64,000 nucleotides of DNA from CBDAPI01 sp965248635 (GCA_965248635.1 OZ252114.1:2666001-2730000); one strand, 5' to 3'; positions 9,912 to 18,791 are shown, numbered from the stretch's first letter. The notes: generated by a model from the letters alone, not told the origin. Numbers and translations: made by a program.

Positions 9912-10205
9912 ATGCCCAACTATATCGCTTTGCTTCGCTGGACCCAGAAGGGAATCGAAAATGTGAAGGACAGCCCCTCTCGACTGGATCAGGCAAAAGC
10001 AGCCCTGAGGGCAGTTGGAGGAGACTTCAAGGACTTCTATATGACCATGGGAGCCTACGACATGGTTGTCGTTTGTGAGGCTCCGGATGACGCTGCGATC
10101 GCGAAGTTTGTGTTGACAATCGGAGCGCAGGGTGGAGTACGGACCGAGAGCCTTCTGGCCTTCTCAGAGGACGAGTACCGCGACATCATCAGCTCATTGC
10201 CCTGA
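9912..10205 (+). CDS. GYD-domain protein
   Basis: The 97-residue protein begins MPNYIALLRWTQKGIENVKDS and contains GAYDMVVVCEAPDDAAIAKF, the hallmark of the GYD domain, a small ferredoxin-like alpha/beta fold of unknown biochemical role that is common in environmental bacteria. A perfect AGGAGG at 9901-9906 lies five bases before ATG 9912, fixing the start against the GTG at 9906. It is monocistronic, with the convergent lipoprotein gene downstream on the other strand. A regulatory or ligand-binding role is possible, but no function is demonstrated by the sequence. Confidence 0.8.
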   Translation: MPNYIALLRWTQKGIENVKDSPSRLDQAKAALRAVGGDFKDFYMTMGAYDMVVVCEAPDDAAIAKFVLTIGAQGGVRTESLLAFSEDEYRDIISSLP

Positions 10206-10320
10206 TCTGTAAGACCGCCTCGACCACTGAAAAGAAGACTGAGAACTCTGTTCACTAAATCGGTTGGCCATGCCGTTTGTTTCACGTCATTATCTCCCGA
10301 CGGTGTTGGCTGTAATCGAG

Positions 10321-13300
10321 CTACTCGATCTCGCCACCGGCGGGGAGAGGCACCTGCCGGTTCGACATCAGGTAAGCGATCAAGTCGCGCACCTGTTCGT
10401 CGCTCAGCGCATCCAGTAGTTGTTCGGGCATCATAGAAAGTTCTTCCTCCCGGATCTTCTCGACCTCCGCGCGACGAATCACCAGTTGCTGCGTCGGAGT
10501 CTGGACCAGCATAGTCTTACCTGTCTGCTGGCTGACGACCCCGTTCAGCACCCGCCCGTCTTCCAGATGGATGATCGACATCCGATAGTCTTCCGCTAGT
10601 TGTGTGCTGGGGGTGACTATGTTTTCCAGCAAGTAAGTGAGGTTGTCGCGCTGGGCGCCCGTGAGCTCGGGTCCGACGCGCCCTCCGTCACCGAACAAGC
10701 GGTGACAGGAAGCACAGGCCCGCTTGTACATCAATCGCCCGTTTCCCAGATCGGCCTTCGTCAGCAGGGCGGGAGTCAGGGCAAGCTGGTACTCGTTGAT
10801 CTTGCTCGCCTGGTCGGCCGACGTATGCCGTAGTTCCGGCCACAACGCGTGGAGGTGCCGACTGATCTCCAGGTCGCCGAAACTGTGCATCTGGCGAATC
10901 TGAAACGCCGTGATGTCCTCGCGGCGTATCGCCCCATCGCGGACTGCGGTCAGCAGAGAGAGGGCGTAGCTGGGCCGCGAGGCCAAGGTACTGATCGCCT
11001 CTAAACGCCCCTGCACGCGCAGTCGATCGTAGTGCTGAACGATCAGCCCCGGAGCGCTGGGGTAATTGATGGCCGAGAATCCGCGGAGAGCGTCAGGTGC
11101 AAGCTCGGGGTTTTCGAGCAGGTGCTCGAGCAATGGAACCAGATTGTCAGCTCGGCTGCTCACCAATGAGCGAATGGCATTGCGGCGGACCGACAGACCG
11201 GTGTTGTCGGAAGTAGCGATCTCCCGGAGCTCTTCGAGCGCCAGGCCATCGCCGAACACGGCGCCCAGCTCGCGGAGGAGTTGGCCTATCTGCAAATGAG
11301 GGCTCTTCGACAAAGCCGCCGCTACGGACTTCCACGCCGCTGGTGGTTTCGCACGCCGCCAGCCGCGCAGCGCCGTGGACATCCCTTCCAAGATCTGGAG
11401 CCGGGCCTCGGCGTCACCCATGGCCAGGGCAAGCTTCAGCAATTCGTTGACCGGCTCGGGCCGAGCCGTCAGCTCGGTGGTCATCCGTCTGGCCAGGAAC
11501 CGGCGTATTCGGCCTATCCGTGTCGACCCCACCATTTCGATCGCCCTCGCCGGGTTTGACGGTATTAAGGGTTCGATTCCATACCAGATCATCAAAGGCA
11601 GGACCGGATCTTCAGCAAACTGCGACTTCGAGGACAAGTGCATCGCTGCGGCCCAGCTCTGTTCCGGCGGTAGTTGCTGAAGGGCGGAGGCCAGAAACAG
11701 TAAGACCAGCCCCGACGACTCACGCTCCGATAGCTGCACCAGCGCAGCAGCGGCAGCCGATGATGGCTGTCCCTGGTCCACCACCAGCTTGACCGCCCAT
11801 ACCCGCACGTGCTCGTCCGGCTCGTCCAGTTGTTCGAGTAGCCACGCCTCATCCAATCCCCCGGTCACGTACAGCGACCACAATGCCCTCAGTCGGCGGG
11901 TGACGTCGCGTTGGCCGGCATACATTTCCCCCAGCAACCGGTGAACCCCGCTCATGTCGCTGCCTCTCGCGGCACGCTCCTGCAACACCCGGCGGGACTG
12001 TCGCACATACCAATCGTTTTCATGCAGCTGCAGTTGCACCAGTTCCGTATCCGTCAGCTTGGCGACATCCCTGACCATGGACGGGACCGGCTTCTTGTAG
12101 GCCACCTTGTAAATCCTTCCCGACGTGCGGTGCACGCCGTCGTCCTCGTGGCAATCGCCGATGTCGCTCCAGTCGGCGATGTAGACGCCCCCGTCGGCTC
12201 CGGAGATCAATTCGACGCCACGGAACCAGGAATCGGAAGAGATCAAAAGGTCGGGAGCATGGCGGGCAACATAGCTGCTTCCACTTCGTTGCAGCACGTC
12301 GTGATTGATCTGCCGGCCGTGAAAGTTGAGCGTCAGCGCCGCCCCGCGAAACCGGTCCGGCCAATTCTCGCCCTGATAGATCAAGAAGCCGCTGTGCGCG
12401 TGTCCGCCCCCGGCCTGCCTGGTCGAATCGGTGGAACCTCCGCGAATGCGAATATCGTCCCATGGCTCGGCTGTGTCCCAGTGGAAGTGATCGGCAGTCT
12501 GGGGAAGCAACTCATAGAGGTACGGATTGAAATGTTCGCCAAACATTCTCTTGTAACGAGCGCCCGGAACGACATGCCAGAGGTGCCCTATGACCGTGTT
12601 GATGAAGAACATCTGCCCGTGCTCGTCCCAGTCCATGCCCCAGGGGTTGGTGGTCCCCTTTGCAACAACCTCGAAGACCTGACGAGTAGGATGGTAGCGC
12701 CAGATGCCACAGTTGATCAGCTGTCGCTGATCGGGGGAATCGCCGGGTCGACCCACGTTCGAGGTGGCCAGGATCCCATGGCGTCCATAGAGCCAGCCAT
12801 CCGGCCCCCATCGCAACCCGTTGACGATATTGTGGCGAACACGATCGTCATCCCAGCCATCGAGCACCACGACCGGTTCGCCGTCCGGGCGATCGTCGCC
12901 GTCGCGGTCGGGGATGAAGAGCAAGTAAGGAGCACACAGGGCCCAAACACCACCAAACCCAACCTCGATACTGGTCAGCTTGCTGGCCTGATCCCAGAAG
13001 ACCTTCCTCCGATCGAAACGGCCGTCGTGGTTGGTGTCCTCAAGGATGATGATGCGGTCCCGCAAGTGAGTGGCGAAGTTGACCGGCAGCTCGCCATAGG
13101 TGTAGTTCTCGGCCACCCACAAACGACCTCGGCTGTCCGTGGCGAGCGCGATCGGTTGCCGAACGTCCGGCTCGGCGGCAAACAGGCTGACCGAGAAACC
13201 CTCGGGGGCCGCTATGTCGCGGAGCGCCTGCCCGGGCGAGGAGACAATGCCCTCCTGGGTGTTCGGGGCCTCCAGAAAATTCCCATCCCCGCACGAGGAC

Positions 13301-13359
13301 TGCACCAGGAAGGCCAGCACTAGCACTAGTACTAGTCGAGTCTCAGAAGACGCTGCCAC
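10321..13359 (-). CDS. PVC-type heme-binding dehydrogenase-like lipoprotein
   Basis: This 1012-residue protein starts with a lipoprotein signal (LVLVLVLAFLVQSSC). Residues ~45-420 form a beta-propeller dehydrogenase domain (APEGFSVSLFAAEPDVRQP, DSRGRLWVAENYTYGE). Residues ~420-850 are HEAT-like helical repeats. Near residue 880 a c-type heme site, ACASCHRLFGDGG, starts the C-terminal heme-binding domain (VGPELTGAQRDNLTYLLENI). This architecture is best known from Planctomycetes and Verrucomicrobia, where such proteins are secreted and often linked to polysaccharide or sugar oxidation. The substrate is unknown. It is the last gene of a minus-strand run after the small secreted protein, 23 nt away. 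The long plus-strand open frame opposite it is a compositional shadow. Confidence 0.88.
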   Translation of the reverse strand: MAASSETRLVLVLVLAFLVQSSCGDGNFLEAPNTQEGIVSSPGQALRDIAAPEGFSVSLFAAEPDVRQPIALATDSRGRLWVAENYTYGELPVNFATHLRDRIIILEDTNHDGRFDRRKVFWDQASKLTSIEVGFGGVWALCAPYLLFIPDRDGDDRPDGEPVVVLDGWDDDRVRHNIVNGLRWGPDGWLYGRHGILATSNVGRPGDSPDQRQLINCGIWRYHPTRQVFEVVAKGTTNPWGMDWDEHGQMFFINTVIGHLWHVVPGARYKRMFGEHFNPYLYELLPQTADHFHWDTAEPWDDIRIRGGSTDSTRQAGGGHAHSGFLIYQGENWPDRFRGAALTLNFHGRQINHDVLQRSGSSYVARHAPDLLISSDSWFRGVELISGADGGVYIADWSDIGDCHEDDGVHRTSGRIYKVAYKKPVPSMVRDVAKLTDTELVQLQLHENDWYVRQSRRVLQERAARGSDMSGVHRLLGEMYAGQRDVTRRLRALWSLYVTGGLDEAWLLEQLDEPDEHVRVWAVKLVVDQGQPSSAAAAALVQLSERESSGLVLLFLASALQQLPPEQSWAAAMHLSSKSQFAEDPVLPLMIWYGIEPLIPSNPARAIEMVGSTRIGRIRRFLARRMTTELTARPEPVNELLKLALAMGDAEARLQILEGMSTALRGWRRAKPPAAWKSVAAALSKSPHLQIGQLLRELGAVFGDGLALEELREIATSDNTGLSVRRNAIRSLVSSRADNLVPLLEHLLENPELAPDALRGFSAINYPSAPGLIVQHYDRLRVQGRLEAISTLASRPSYALSLLTAVRDGAIRREDITAFQIRQMHSFGDLEISRHLHALWPELRHTSADQASKINEYQLALTPALLTKADLGNGRLMYKRACASCHRLFGDGGRVGPELTGAQRDNLTYLLENIVTPSTQLAEDYRMSIIHLEDGRVLNGVVSQQTGKTMLVQTPTQQLVIRRAEVEKIREEELSMMPEQLLDALSDEQVRDLIAYLMSNRQVPLPAGGEIE

Positions 13360-13382
13360 CCTGCCACCTGAAGAGTTCCAAC

Positions 13383-13808
13383 CTAGGTAACCTTCGGTTT
13401 GATGACCTTGATTTCTCTCACGTCCAACGAGAGGGGATCGACTTTGGTCGCGCTGTTTTGAGGAACCTTGACGGTGACACGAACACGGTGGCCCTCCTCA
13501 AGTTCTGACCATTCAATCTTCTTTTTTCCCATCACTTTCTTGTCGGCGCGAAACCGCGTCCTTTCACCCAAAGTAAATGTGTAGGCCTGGCCGGTTCTTT
13601 CATCCATTACCTGAAACGTCTTTCCGTTGTCGGCCAACCTCAGGAGTGTTCCGGTAATCGAGACAGTCACATTGTAAGCCTGGATTGCTCCACCTCCGTG
13701 CACAGGCACAGGCAAAGGGGCGGTTGATCCGCTTCCCTGGGCGCTCAGGGCTACAGGGAAAACGAGCAGGTTAAGGGCCAGCAGGATCGTGAATCGAGTC
13801 TTCGGCAT
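13383..13808 (-). CDS. small secreted protein, DUF5666-like beta-rich
   Basis: From ATG 13808 the protein is 141 residues with a clear signal peptide (MPKTRFTILLALNLLVFPVALSAQ). The mature part is beta-rich (VTVSITGTLLRLADNGKTFQVMDE, YTFTLGERTRFRADKKVMGK), resembling small OB-like exported domains of unknown function. An upstream ATG at 13871 would add a charged extension ahead of the signal, so 13808 is preferred. Its start lies 38 nt inside the end of the glycosyltransferase gene, which implies co-transcription and possibly translational coupling. Confidence 0.7.
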   Translation of the reverse strand: MPKTRFTILLALNLLVFPVALSAQGSGSTAPLPVPVHGGGAIQAYNVTVSITGTLLRLADNGKTFQVMDERTGQAYTFTLGERTRFRADKKVMGKKKIEWSELEEGHRVRVTVKVPQNSATKVDPLSLDVREIKVIKPKVT

Positions 13809-15207
13809 ATTTATCCTCTCTACGGTTAGAGTATTCGAGCGCCATTGCCCCCGCCAGCGCCAGATACTCAATGGTAAGAATCCAGGACCGTTCTAGCCCA
13901 TCATACATGATGAAGAAGGCGCAGAAGACGATTCCCGAAAAGGCGAGCCAGGTCGTGCTCGCCGTGAGAGCAGCCAGAGGCAGAAGCCAGGTAAGATACC
14001 AGGGGTTGACTACCGGGCTCAGAACAATCGACAATCCCAGAATCCATAACATCGAAGACAATTGATCTTCGATCGCCTCAGACACTCGTAATCGGACGAG
14101 CAGAATCGAAGCACCAACAAGGCCAATATACGCAGCGTTCGCACCCCAGGTTCCGATCAAGGTCTCTGCCAGCAGGTACGGGCCGCTGTTGAATCTCCAG
14201 TAGCGGACAAAGGTCTGGCCGGTCGAAGTGAAGTTCTCAGTGAGGGTGTCAACTAGCGGGAGGTAGCCCAAAGCCACAACCGCAGCGAGAAGAAGGAGTC
14301 TCTGCCATCGCATCGGTTTGAGCACCGTTACGACCACCAGCGGCACAAACTTGCTCAATGTGGCCAGACCGATCGCTGCGTAGCCGAGGAGCGGTCTGTC
14401 GGAAACAATACAGTAGGCCGCCAGGGCCATGGTCAGGACGATCAGGACATCGAAGTGGGCGCTGCCGGCAAACGAGTTCACAAGTAGCGGATTCCAGCAG
14501 AAGAGCAAGAGGGTTAGGCCCATCGGTCTTCTTAGCTGTCTGACCGCTAGCGCTACCAGCCCAACCGCCAACCCCTCAATCAGGATCAGGCCGAGCTTCC
14601 AGGCCGCCACACTTGGAGAAGCAACCCGATCCAGCACTCGAAAGAGGAGTTGAGTCAGAGGCGGATAGATGCTACCTAACTCGGGAAATGTGACCCGCTC
14701 CCGGATCTCGTACCACACGTCTTCCTCGCCGGCTCGCCATTCTACGACTTGATCCAGCCCCGGATCACCAGGTGCCAGCAGGTAGGGGTTCTCGCCTGCG
14801 GCCCAGACCCGACCCTCCCAGAGATAGCGCCAGATATCCTGATCATAAAGAAGAAAGGTATCGTAGTTGACCTGCGTTCCACGAAGATCTTCCAAGAGTG
14901 CCCGGTCCCACGGGAGATCAGGACGCAAACCCGCGGGGATCAGAATCAGACGAAATAGCAACGCGAAGAGAAGAATCCACCAGATCGACGGCGAATGTGC
15001 CTCCTTTTCGCGCTGCGACACAAAGAGGGCGGTGCCGGCATAAATCAGAAAAAGGAGAAGAAAGGATGTCAGGAAATAGAGAACCGGCGTCCCGTTGGCG
15101 GCCTGCATTGTAGCCACTTTCCAGTACAGGACTCCAGAGACAGTGCCAGCCCCAATCAACCAAGCTTCTGGGCGGAAGCAAGCAAATCCTTCTGGAACCG
15201 ATCGCAT
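13771..15207 (-). CDS. GT87-like polytopic mannosyltransferase/glycosyltransferase
   Basis: This is a 478-residue integral membrane protein with about 10-12 hydrophobic helices. Segments include WWILLFALLFRLILIPAGLRPD followed by YDTFLLYDQDIWRYLWEGRVWAAGENPY, FCWNPLLVNSFAGSAHFDVLIVL, and WYLTWLLPLAAL near the end. This is the pattern of DUF2029/GT-C polyprenol-phosphate-mannose-dependent transferases, including an acidic pair in the first extracytoplasmic loop (D-Q-D). It probably transfers a sugar from a lipid-linked donor to an envelope glycan; donor and acceptor are unknown. It lies downstream of the ABC-F gene on the same strand and overlaps the next gene. Confidence 0.75.
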   Translation of the reverse strand: MRSVPEGFACFRPEAWLIGAGTVSGVLYWKVATMQAANGTPVLYFLTSFLLLFLIYAGTALFVSQREKEAHSPSIWWILLFALLFRLILIPAGLRPDLPWDRALLEDLRGTQVNYDTFLLYDQDIWRYLWEGRVWAAGENPYLLAPGDPGLDQVVEWRAGEEDVWYEIRERVTFPELGSIYPPLTQLLFRVLDRVASPSVAAWKLGLILIEGLAVGLVALAVRQLRRPMGLTLLLFCWNPLLVNSFAGSAHFDVLIVLTMALAAYCIVSDRPLLGYAAIGLATLSKFVPLVVVTVLKPMRWQRLLLLAAVVALGYLPLVDTLTENFTSTGQTFVRYWRFNSGPYLLAETLIGTWGANAAYIGLVGASILLVRLRVSEAIEDQLSSMLWILGLSIVLSPVVNPWYLTWLLPLAALTASTTWLAFSGIVFCAFFIMYDGLERSWILTIEYLALAGAMALEYSNRREDKYAEDSIHDPAGP

Positions 15208-15338
15208 CGAGGATCTCTACTTTCCGACTTCACCTTCGGTTAGCCGGCTCTCGAGAAAGCCGCTTTCCTTAGGGCGATGTTGCGTCTATTCTAGTGCCTC
15301 CGTCCATTCTGGGGTGAACAAGTGGTCTGCGATGGTCT

Positions 15339-17225
15339 CTAGTCGGCCGACTGCAGTCGTGCCGACTTTTCTTCCCAGCGCCGGTAGAGGGTCTCCAGCC
15401 GGGCAGCGGTCTGTTGGTGACGACGGGCCAGATCCTGAGCTCGACTGAATTCGGACTGCTCGGAGAGGGCAATCACCCGCTCCTGCTGACGGGCCTCCAG
15501 GGCGGAGATCTCAGCTTCCAGAGATTCGACTTCACTGACAAGCCGTCGCAGCTCGTTCTTGGAGATCGATTGGCTCTGGGTGGTTTGGGATGCGCTCCCT
15601 CCTAGTTTGCGCCTTGCTTTCCCAGGGCGGGCCGGCTTGTCGCCTCCCCACAGAGCATCCAGGCCGGGTAGCTCTCGAAGGCCCTTGTCAGCCACCAGGA
15701 AATACCGCCGCGCAACTGAGCGGATCAGGTGGATGTCATGGGAGATGAGAATCATCGACCCGGGAAACCCTGCCAGCGCCGACACCAGTGCATCCCGGGT
15801 GTAGATATCGAGATGGTTGGTCGGCTCGTCCAGAATCAGGAGATCTGCCGGACGATAGAAGAGTCGCGCCAGAGCCAATCGATTGCGCTCACCACCGCTC
15901 AGACCGCCAAGGCTCTTGAATACATCGTCTCCACGAAACTGAAAGCCCGCCAGGTAAGAGCGGAGTTCTTCATCGCGACGGCTGCCGTCCAGGCTTCTGA
16001 GCACGTCGAGAACGGTGGAATCGTCCTCGTCGAAGCGTGGATCCTGGCGGAGAAATCGGCTCACCACACCGGACCCCAGCCGAACCTGGCCGTCCAGGGG
16101 CTGGAGATCTCCGGCAATCACGCGAGCCAGCGTAGTTTTCCCGCTTCCATTGGACCCCAGGATCGCAATTCTCTCTCCTTTCAGGACAGTCAGATTAAGG
16201 CCCTGAAGCAGTGTCGTCGCCGGAAATCCCACCGATGTCTTCTCCATTTCCAGGTAGACCCGGCAGGGAGCCCTCGCCGCCGACACCGAAATGACCGGTT
16301 GCTCCGTTAAAGCCGCGGGAGGCTGAATCCACTTCGTTTTTGCCAGTTTTTTTCTCCGATCCTGAGCCTGACGAGTCTTCTGGCCGAAAAGATTACGCCG
16401 GATGAACTCTTCGTTTCGTTGCTTCCACTCCTGCTGTTTCCGGTACTGCTTCTTCTGCTCCACGAGCCGCTGGCTTCGCAGTCGACCGGCTTTGCTGAAG
16501 TTTCCCGGATAGATGGTCAGCCTTCGATTCAGAATCTCGAAGGTCCTGTTCGTCACCTCATCCAGCAGGTAGCGATCATGGCTCACAACCATGAAGGCTA
16601 CGGACAGAGAGGTCAGGTAATCGACCAGCCACATGGTTCCCTGAAGATCGAGATGATTGGTCGGTTCGTCGAGAAGAATGAGTTGGGCCGGCTTCAGGAG
16701 GGCCTGAGCCAGGACAAGCCTGCGAACCTGGCCGCCGCTGAGGGTGCCACAGGGCTGGTGCAGTTGCTGTCGGGAGAAGCCGATTCCCATCAGCACGGCC
16801 TCCGTCCGGGCGGGATAGTCGTAACCGCCCAGGTGCTCGAAATGTGTCTGCAGGTCGGCGTAGTGCTCCGACAACCCGAGATTCTCGCCCTCCTTCGCCT
16901 CGCTCAATCGCTCGCGCAGTCTCCCCAGTTCCCGTTCCGTCTCCCGCAGCGATCGGAAAACGCTCAGAGTCTCCTCCACCACAGTGGTATCACCGGACAG
17001 TTCAGGGACCTGCGGAATACTGGCCAGAGTCAGACCCGAACGAGTGGTGACGTGGCCGTGATCGGCTTCCAGTTGTCCCTTAATCAACTTGACCAGTGTC
17101 GTCTTGCCGCAGCCGTTGGGCCCCACCAGTCCCACCCGGTCTCGATGCTCGATCTGAAGCGTAACTCCCTCCAGAACCGTCTCGCTTCCATAGCTCTTGG
17201 AAACCTCCTGCAGGTGCACCAGCAT
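15339..17225 (-). CDS. ABC-F family ATPase (Uup/Ettan-like)
   Basis: From ATG 17225 (MLVHLQEVSKSYG) this is a 628-residue protein with two ABC domains and no membrane segments. Domain 1 has GPNGCGKTT, LSGGQVRRLVLAQALL and LLDEPTNHLD. Domain 2 has GSNGSGKTT, LSGGERNRLALARLF and LILDEPTNHLD. A charged linker full of Arg/Lys/Gln joins them. A C-terminal coiled coil (~570-628, LRRLVSEVESLEAEISALEARQ) resembles the Uup C-terminal domain. ABC-F proteins act on ribosomes or in DNA-related roles, not in transport. Which subfamily this is cannot be settled by eye. An upstream start at 17273 would add 16 unconserved residues. Confidence 0.9.
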   Translation of the reverse strand: MLVHLQEVSKSYGSETVLEGVTLQIEHRDRVGLVGPNGCGKTTLVKLIKGQLEADHGHVTTRSGLTLASIPQVPELSGDTTVVEETLSVFRSLRETERELGRLRERLSEAKEGENLGLSEHYADLQTHFEHLGGYDYPARTEAVLMGIGFSRQQLHQPCGTLSGGQVRRLVLAQALLKPAQLILLDEPTNHLDLQGTMWLVDYLTSLSVAFMVVSHDRYLLDEVTNRTFEILNRRLTIYPGNFSKAGRLRSQRLVEQKKQYRKQQEWKQRNEEFIRRNLFGQKTRQAQDRRKKLAKTKWIQPPAALTEQPVISVSAARAPCRVYLEMEKTSVGFPATTLLQGLNLTVLKGERIAILGSNGSGKTTLARVIAGDLQPLDGQVRLGSGVVSRFLRQDPRFDEDDSTVLDVLRSLDGSRRDEELRSYLAGFQFRGDDVFKSLGGLSGGERNRLALARLFYRPADLLILDEPTNHLDIYTRDALVSALAGFPGSMILISHDIHLIRSVARRYFLVADKGLRELPGLDALWGGDKPARPGKARRKLGGSASQTTQSQSISKNELRRLVSEVESLEAEISALEARQQERVIALSEQSEFSRAQDLARRHQQTAARLETLYRRWEEKSARLQSAD

Positions 17226-17363
17226 CACAGCCCACTTTTTCTCATCTCGAGGTGACGGGATCGTCGTGAACAATGAAATCGGTGTTCAAGATAGCGGTGG
17301 GAAAAAAGGGGACAGAGTAGACTGTTTGAATGCATAAGTGACGAGAGTTGACAGAGTAGAGAT

Positions 17364-17425
17364 GGAGAATCCTCCCATAACCAAAAACAAGCGAGCACGA
17401 GCTCGGCAAGCAAGGAGGATTCTCC
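17364..17425 (+). promoter_or_regulatory. hairpin that can mask the IS110 transposase ribosome binding site
   Basis: GGAGAATCCTCC at 17364-17375 is a perfect complement of GGAGGATTCTCC at 17414-17425. The second arm contains the AAGGAGG ribosome binding site and ends one base before ATG 17427. A second short stem (GAGC/GCTC) lies in the loop. Such a structure would restrict translation, especially on read-through transcripts entering from outside. The same structure is present in the right copy. Confidence 0.6.
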
Positions 17426-17426
17426 A

Positions 17427-18443
17427 ATGGCAGAAACATACTACGTGGGTCTGGACATCCACAAGAAGGTGGTGAGCTACTGTGTCAAGCGGGCCTGTGG
17501 CGAGGTGGTTGATGAGGGAGTGATCGCAGCCCGTCGTAAGGATCTTGTCAGATGGGCGGAACAGCTGGAGGGAAGGTGGATTGGAGCGATGGAGGCGACC
17601 CTGTTCACGGGATGGATCTACGACACTCTGAAGCCTTTTGCTGAAGAGCTGAAGGTGGCCCATCCGGCCATGCTCAAAGCCATCGCGGTGGGGAAGAACA
17701 AGAGCGATCGACTGGACGCGCGCAAGATCGCCGATTTGACCCGCTGCAATCTTCTGGTGGAGTCCTATATGCCCCCGCCCGAGATGCGGCAACTCAGAAC
17801 AGTGCTGCGCTACCGCAACCTGGTGGTGGGCCAGGCGGTACAGATCAAAAACCGAATCGCCGGACTGCTGATGGAAACGGGAACGGCCTACAACAGCAAG
17901 AAGTTGCACGGCCAGAGGTACTTTCGAGAGCTGATGAGCGAACTGGAGGGGGTCCCCGACTCGGTAGTGCAGCTGTTGAGGCTGAGCCGCAACGGTCTGG
18001 AGAGCCTGCTGCAGCTCGAGCGTCAACTGATCCGAGGCCTGTTGGGGCAACCGCTGCTGGTCCAGCGGGTCGAGTTGTTGAGAACGATCCCGGGTGTGGG
18101 GATCATCACGGGACTGACCTGGGCCCTGGAGATCGGAGAGGTGAGTCGAATTCCCTCCATCGGGCAGGGGATCAGCTACTGTGGGCTGTGCCAAGGCCTG
18201 AATGAATCGGCCGGCAAAGCCCAGCGAGGGCCGATTTCAAAGCAGCGCAACAAGCACCTGCAGCGCACCTTGATTGAAGCAGCTAAACTGGCTCCTCGAT
18301 TTCACCCCGGACTGGCTGCCGTCTACCACAAGGCCCTCGAGCAGGGTCATGCCAATCGAGCCACTATCCAGGTGGCACGCAAACTGGTGGCCTATCTGCT
18401 GGCCGTGGATCGCTCGGGCAGGCCCTTCCAGCTACGGGTCTGA
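17427..18443 (+). CDS. IS110-family transposase (left copy)
   Basis: This is a 338-residue DEDD transposase. The N-terminal RuvC-like domain shows YVGLDIHKKVV (first Asp), GAMEATLFTGW (Glu) and KSDRLDARKIADL (Asp pair). After a coiled-coil middle, the C-terminal domain has ELLRTIPGVGIITGLTWALE and YCGLCQGLNESAGKAQRGPISKQRNKHLQ, with the conserved Ser/Gly-rich strand used in catalysis. Members of this family recombine donor and target under guidance of an element-encoded RNA. The protein is identical, residue for residue, to that of the right copy, and nothing suggests inactivation. It points towards the sulfatase gene. Confidence 0.93.
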   Translation: MAETYYVGLDIHKKVVSYCVKRACGEVVDEGVIAARRKDLVRWAEQLEGRWIGAMEATLFTGWIYDTLKPFAEELKVAHPAMLKAIAVGKNKSDRLDARKIADLTRCNLLVESYMPPPEMRQLRTVLRYRNLVVGQAVQIKNRIAGLLMETGTAYNSKKLHGQRYFRELMSELEGVPDSVVQLLRLSRNGLESLLQLERQLIRGLLGQPLLVQRVELLRTIPGVGIITGLTWALEIGEVSRIPSIGQGISYCGLCQGLNESAGKAQRGPISKQRNKHLQRTLIEAAKLAPRFHPGLAAVYHKALEQGHANRATIQVARKLVAYLLAVDRSGRPFQLRV

Positions 18444-18780
18444 AGAGCTGGGGACGCAAGTTCGTGGAAGGTTTTGAAGATTTTTGGCTAATCGAGACTC
18501 CCGCCGGTCCTCCCTTAAAGGGACTGTGTGACGGCCGCAGACAACGGCTCCGATACACCCGTAGACTGTTTGGAGGCCGGCGGGTTAACCCAAACTCAAT
18601 CTTCTGTGACGGCCCTTCGAGGCCCGATACAGCTCATGGATGTCTGGTCATGCTTGCCATTGACCCCCACGATTGAAAGTCTCGAGGCACTTTCTTCATA
18701 CTCAACGGTGCTCTCCACAGCACCGAGGGGGGATCCTTGTCTCACTTGACAATTACTTATCATGGATGTCCCCTTTTTTC
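18444..18780 (+). ncRNA. candidate guide-RNA (bridge/seekRNA) region of the IS110 element
   Basis: The 337 bases after the transposase stop codon hold no plausible protein gene. IS110/IS1111 elements encode a structured guide RNA in their longer non-coding end, and here the 3' end is the longer one, as in the IS1111 group. Possible stems include CCGCCGG/CCGGCGG (18501-18507 with 18577-18583). The two copies differ in this tail by a 2-nt indel near 18528 and substitutions concentrated in 18586-18710. RNA boundaries cannot be defined from sequence alone. Confidence 0.4.
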
Positions 18781-18791
18781 TTAAGACGGTC

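Larger units (their letters stand above)
17301..18780 (+). mobile_element. IS110-family element, left copy
   Basis: This 1480-bp unit is bounded by a perfect 14-bp inverted repeat, GAAAAAAGGGGACA at 17301-17314 and its complement at 18767-18780. It contains one IS110-type transposase gene with 112 nt upstream and 337 nt downstream. The 12-mer GTAGACTGTTTG occurs near both ends (17317-17328 and 18561-18572) in direct orientation, so the true element may be the shorter 17.3-18.57 kb segment carried within a larger repeat. An inverted copy lies at 20359-21839. The transposase regions look identical, while the distal tail carries about ten differences. Confidence 0.8.

Noticed and set aside
11911..13323. 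470-codon plus-strand open frame opposite the heme-dehydrogenase gene
   Set aside because: It is the complement of a high-GC gene. It lacks any recognisable motif, while the minus strand encodes clear domains throughout.
16419..17255. 278-codon plus-strand open frame opposite the ABC-F gene
   Set aside because: Antisense shadow; both ABC domains lie on the minus strand.
17286..18194. Long open frames antisense to both IS110 transposases
   Set aside because: They duplicate together with the element and carry no motifs; compositional shadow.
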